Part shown: one piece after another, positions 63,964 to 64,000 of the stretch
Position numbering within the stretch: the stretch's first letter is position 1
Layout: the number at the start of each line of letters is the position of its first letter
Origin: Planctomycetota bacterium
Lineage (GTDB): Bacteria > Planctomycetota > UBA1135 > GCA-002686595
NCBI GenBank assembly: GCA_016714045.1
Contig: JADJNY010000005.1
Coordinates: 434,001-498,000 of the forward strand
Direction of reading: 5' to 3'
Length of the DNA stretch: 64,000 nt
Position numbers and translations under genes: made by a program
Notes under the pieces: model-generated
The model's input: only the letters and a program-made list of their open reading frames with translations
Told to the model about the DNA's origin: nothing
Database searches by the model: none

Positions 63964-64000
63964 ATCGCTTCGAGGCCAGGTACCGCGGCCGCTCTCACGG

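Overview
The window is high-GC DNA from a free-living, aerobic, probably motile bacterium with a Gram-negative type envelope (lipoboxes, signal peptides, TPR lipoprotein). Gene content and style (a Cys-rich giant secreted protein, small lineage-specific secreted proteins, a long Prx/OxyR/AhpD cassette inside the infC-rpmI-rplT neighbourhood) suggest Planctomycetota, possibly one of the high-GC deep-sea or surface-attached lineages. This phylum call is an inference from gene content, not a proof. No phage, insertion sequence or CRISPR array is visible.\n\nLayout. 1-3.7 kb (minus): cheA, cheW and the start of a chemoreceptor whose N-terminus is a group I truncated haemoglobin followed by a PAS domain. 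4.1-4.3 kb: tRNA-Arg(UCU) and tRNA-Pro(UGG). 4.5-9 kb: purD, a Fur-family regulator, a fatty acid hydroxylase/sterol desaturase family membrane protein, and two tandem paralogous lipoproteins. 9-13 kb (minus): purL (with a PurS-like N-terminus) and purQ, overlapping. 13-17 kb (plus): accA, an ECF sigma factor, its zinc-binding anti-sigma factor and a secreted PDZ protein. 17-21.6 kb (minus): polytopic membrane protein, TPR lipoprotein, RqcH/NFACT and ndk. 21.8-31.5 kb (plus): a complete F-type ATP synthase operon (two small AtpI/AtpZ-like proteins, then a, c, b, delta, alpha, gamma, beta, epsilon) running directly into aspS. 31.7-38.7 kb: infC, with UUG as its start codon, is separated from rpmI-rplT by about 6 kb carrying two lower-GC lineage-specific secreted or membrane proteins and a divergent oxyR / peroxiredoxin-ahpD peroxide defence unit with a recognisable OxyR box. 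38.8-51.9 kb: small membrane proteins, a beta-lactamase-fold serine hydrolase, two DUF1801 proteins, a DUF6928 protein, pheS (frameshifted in this sequence), pheT, a TM2 protein, a B12-binding-type radical SAM protein, acetyl-CoA synthetase and a second acyl-CoA ligase.\n\n52.4-63.9 kb is the most unusual part. It is a cluster of secreted proteins: three share an undescribed C-terminal domain of about 270-300 residues with a DxDxDG-like calcium loop. One of these, 1968 residues long, carries seven nearly identical 102-residue repeats with ten cysteines each. Two of the three have the same bipartite upstream element at the same distance from the start codon. A secreted beta-propeller protein lies between them on the other strand.\n\nTwo genes (pheS and the first DUF1801 gene) appear frameshifted. 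In pheS, which should be essential, an error in the sequence is the simplest explanation.
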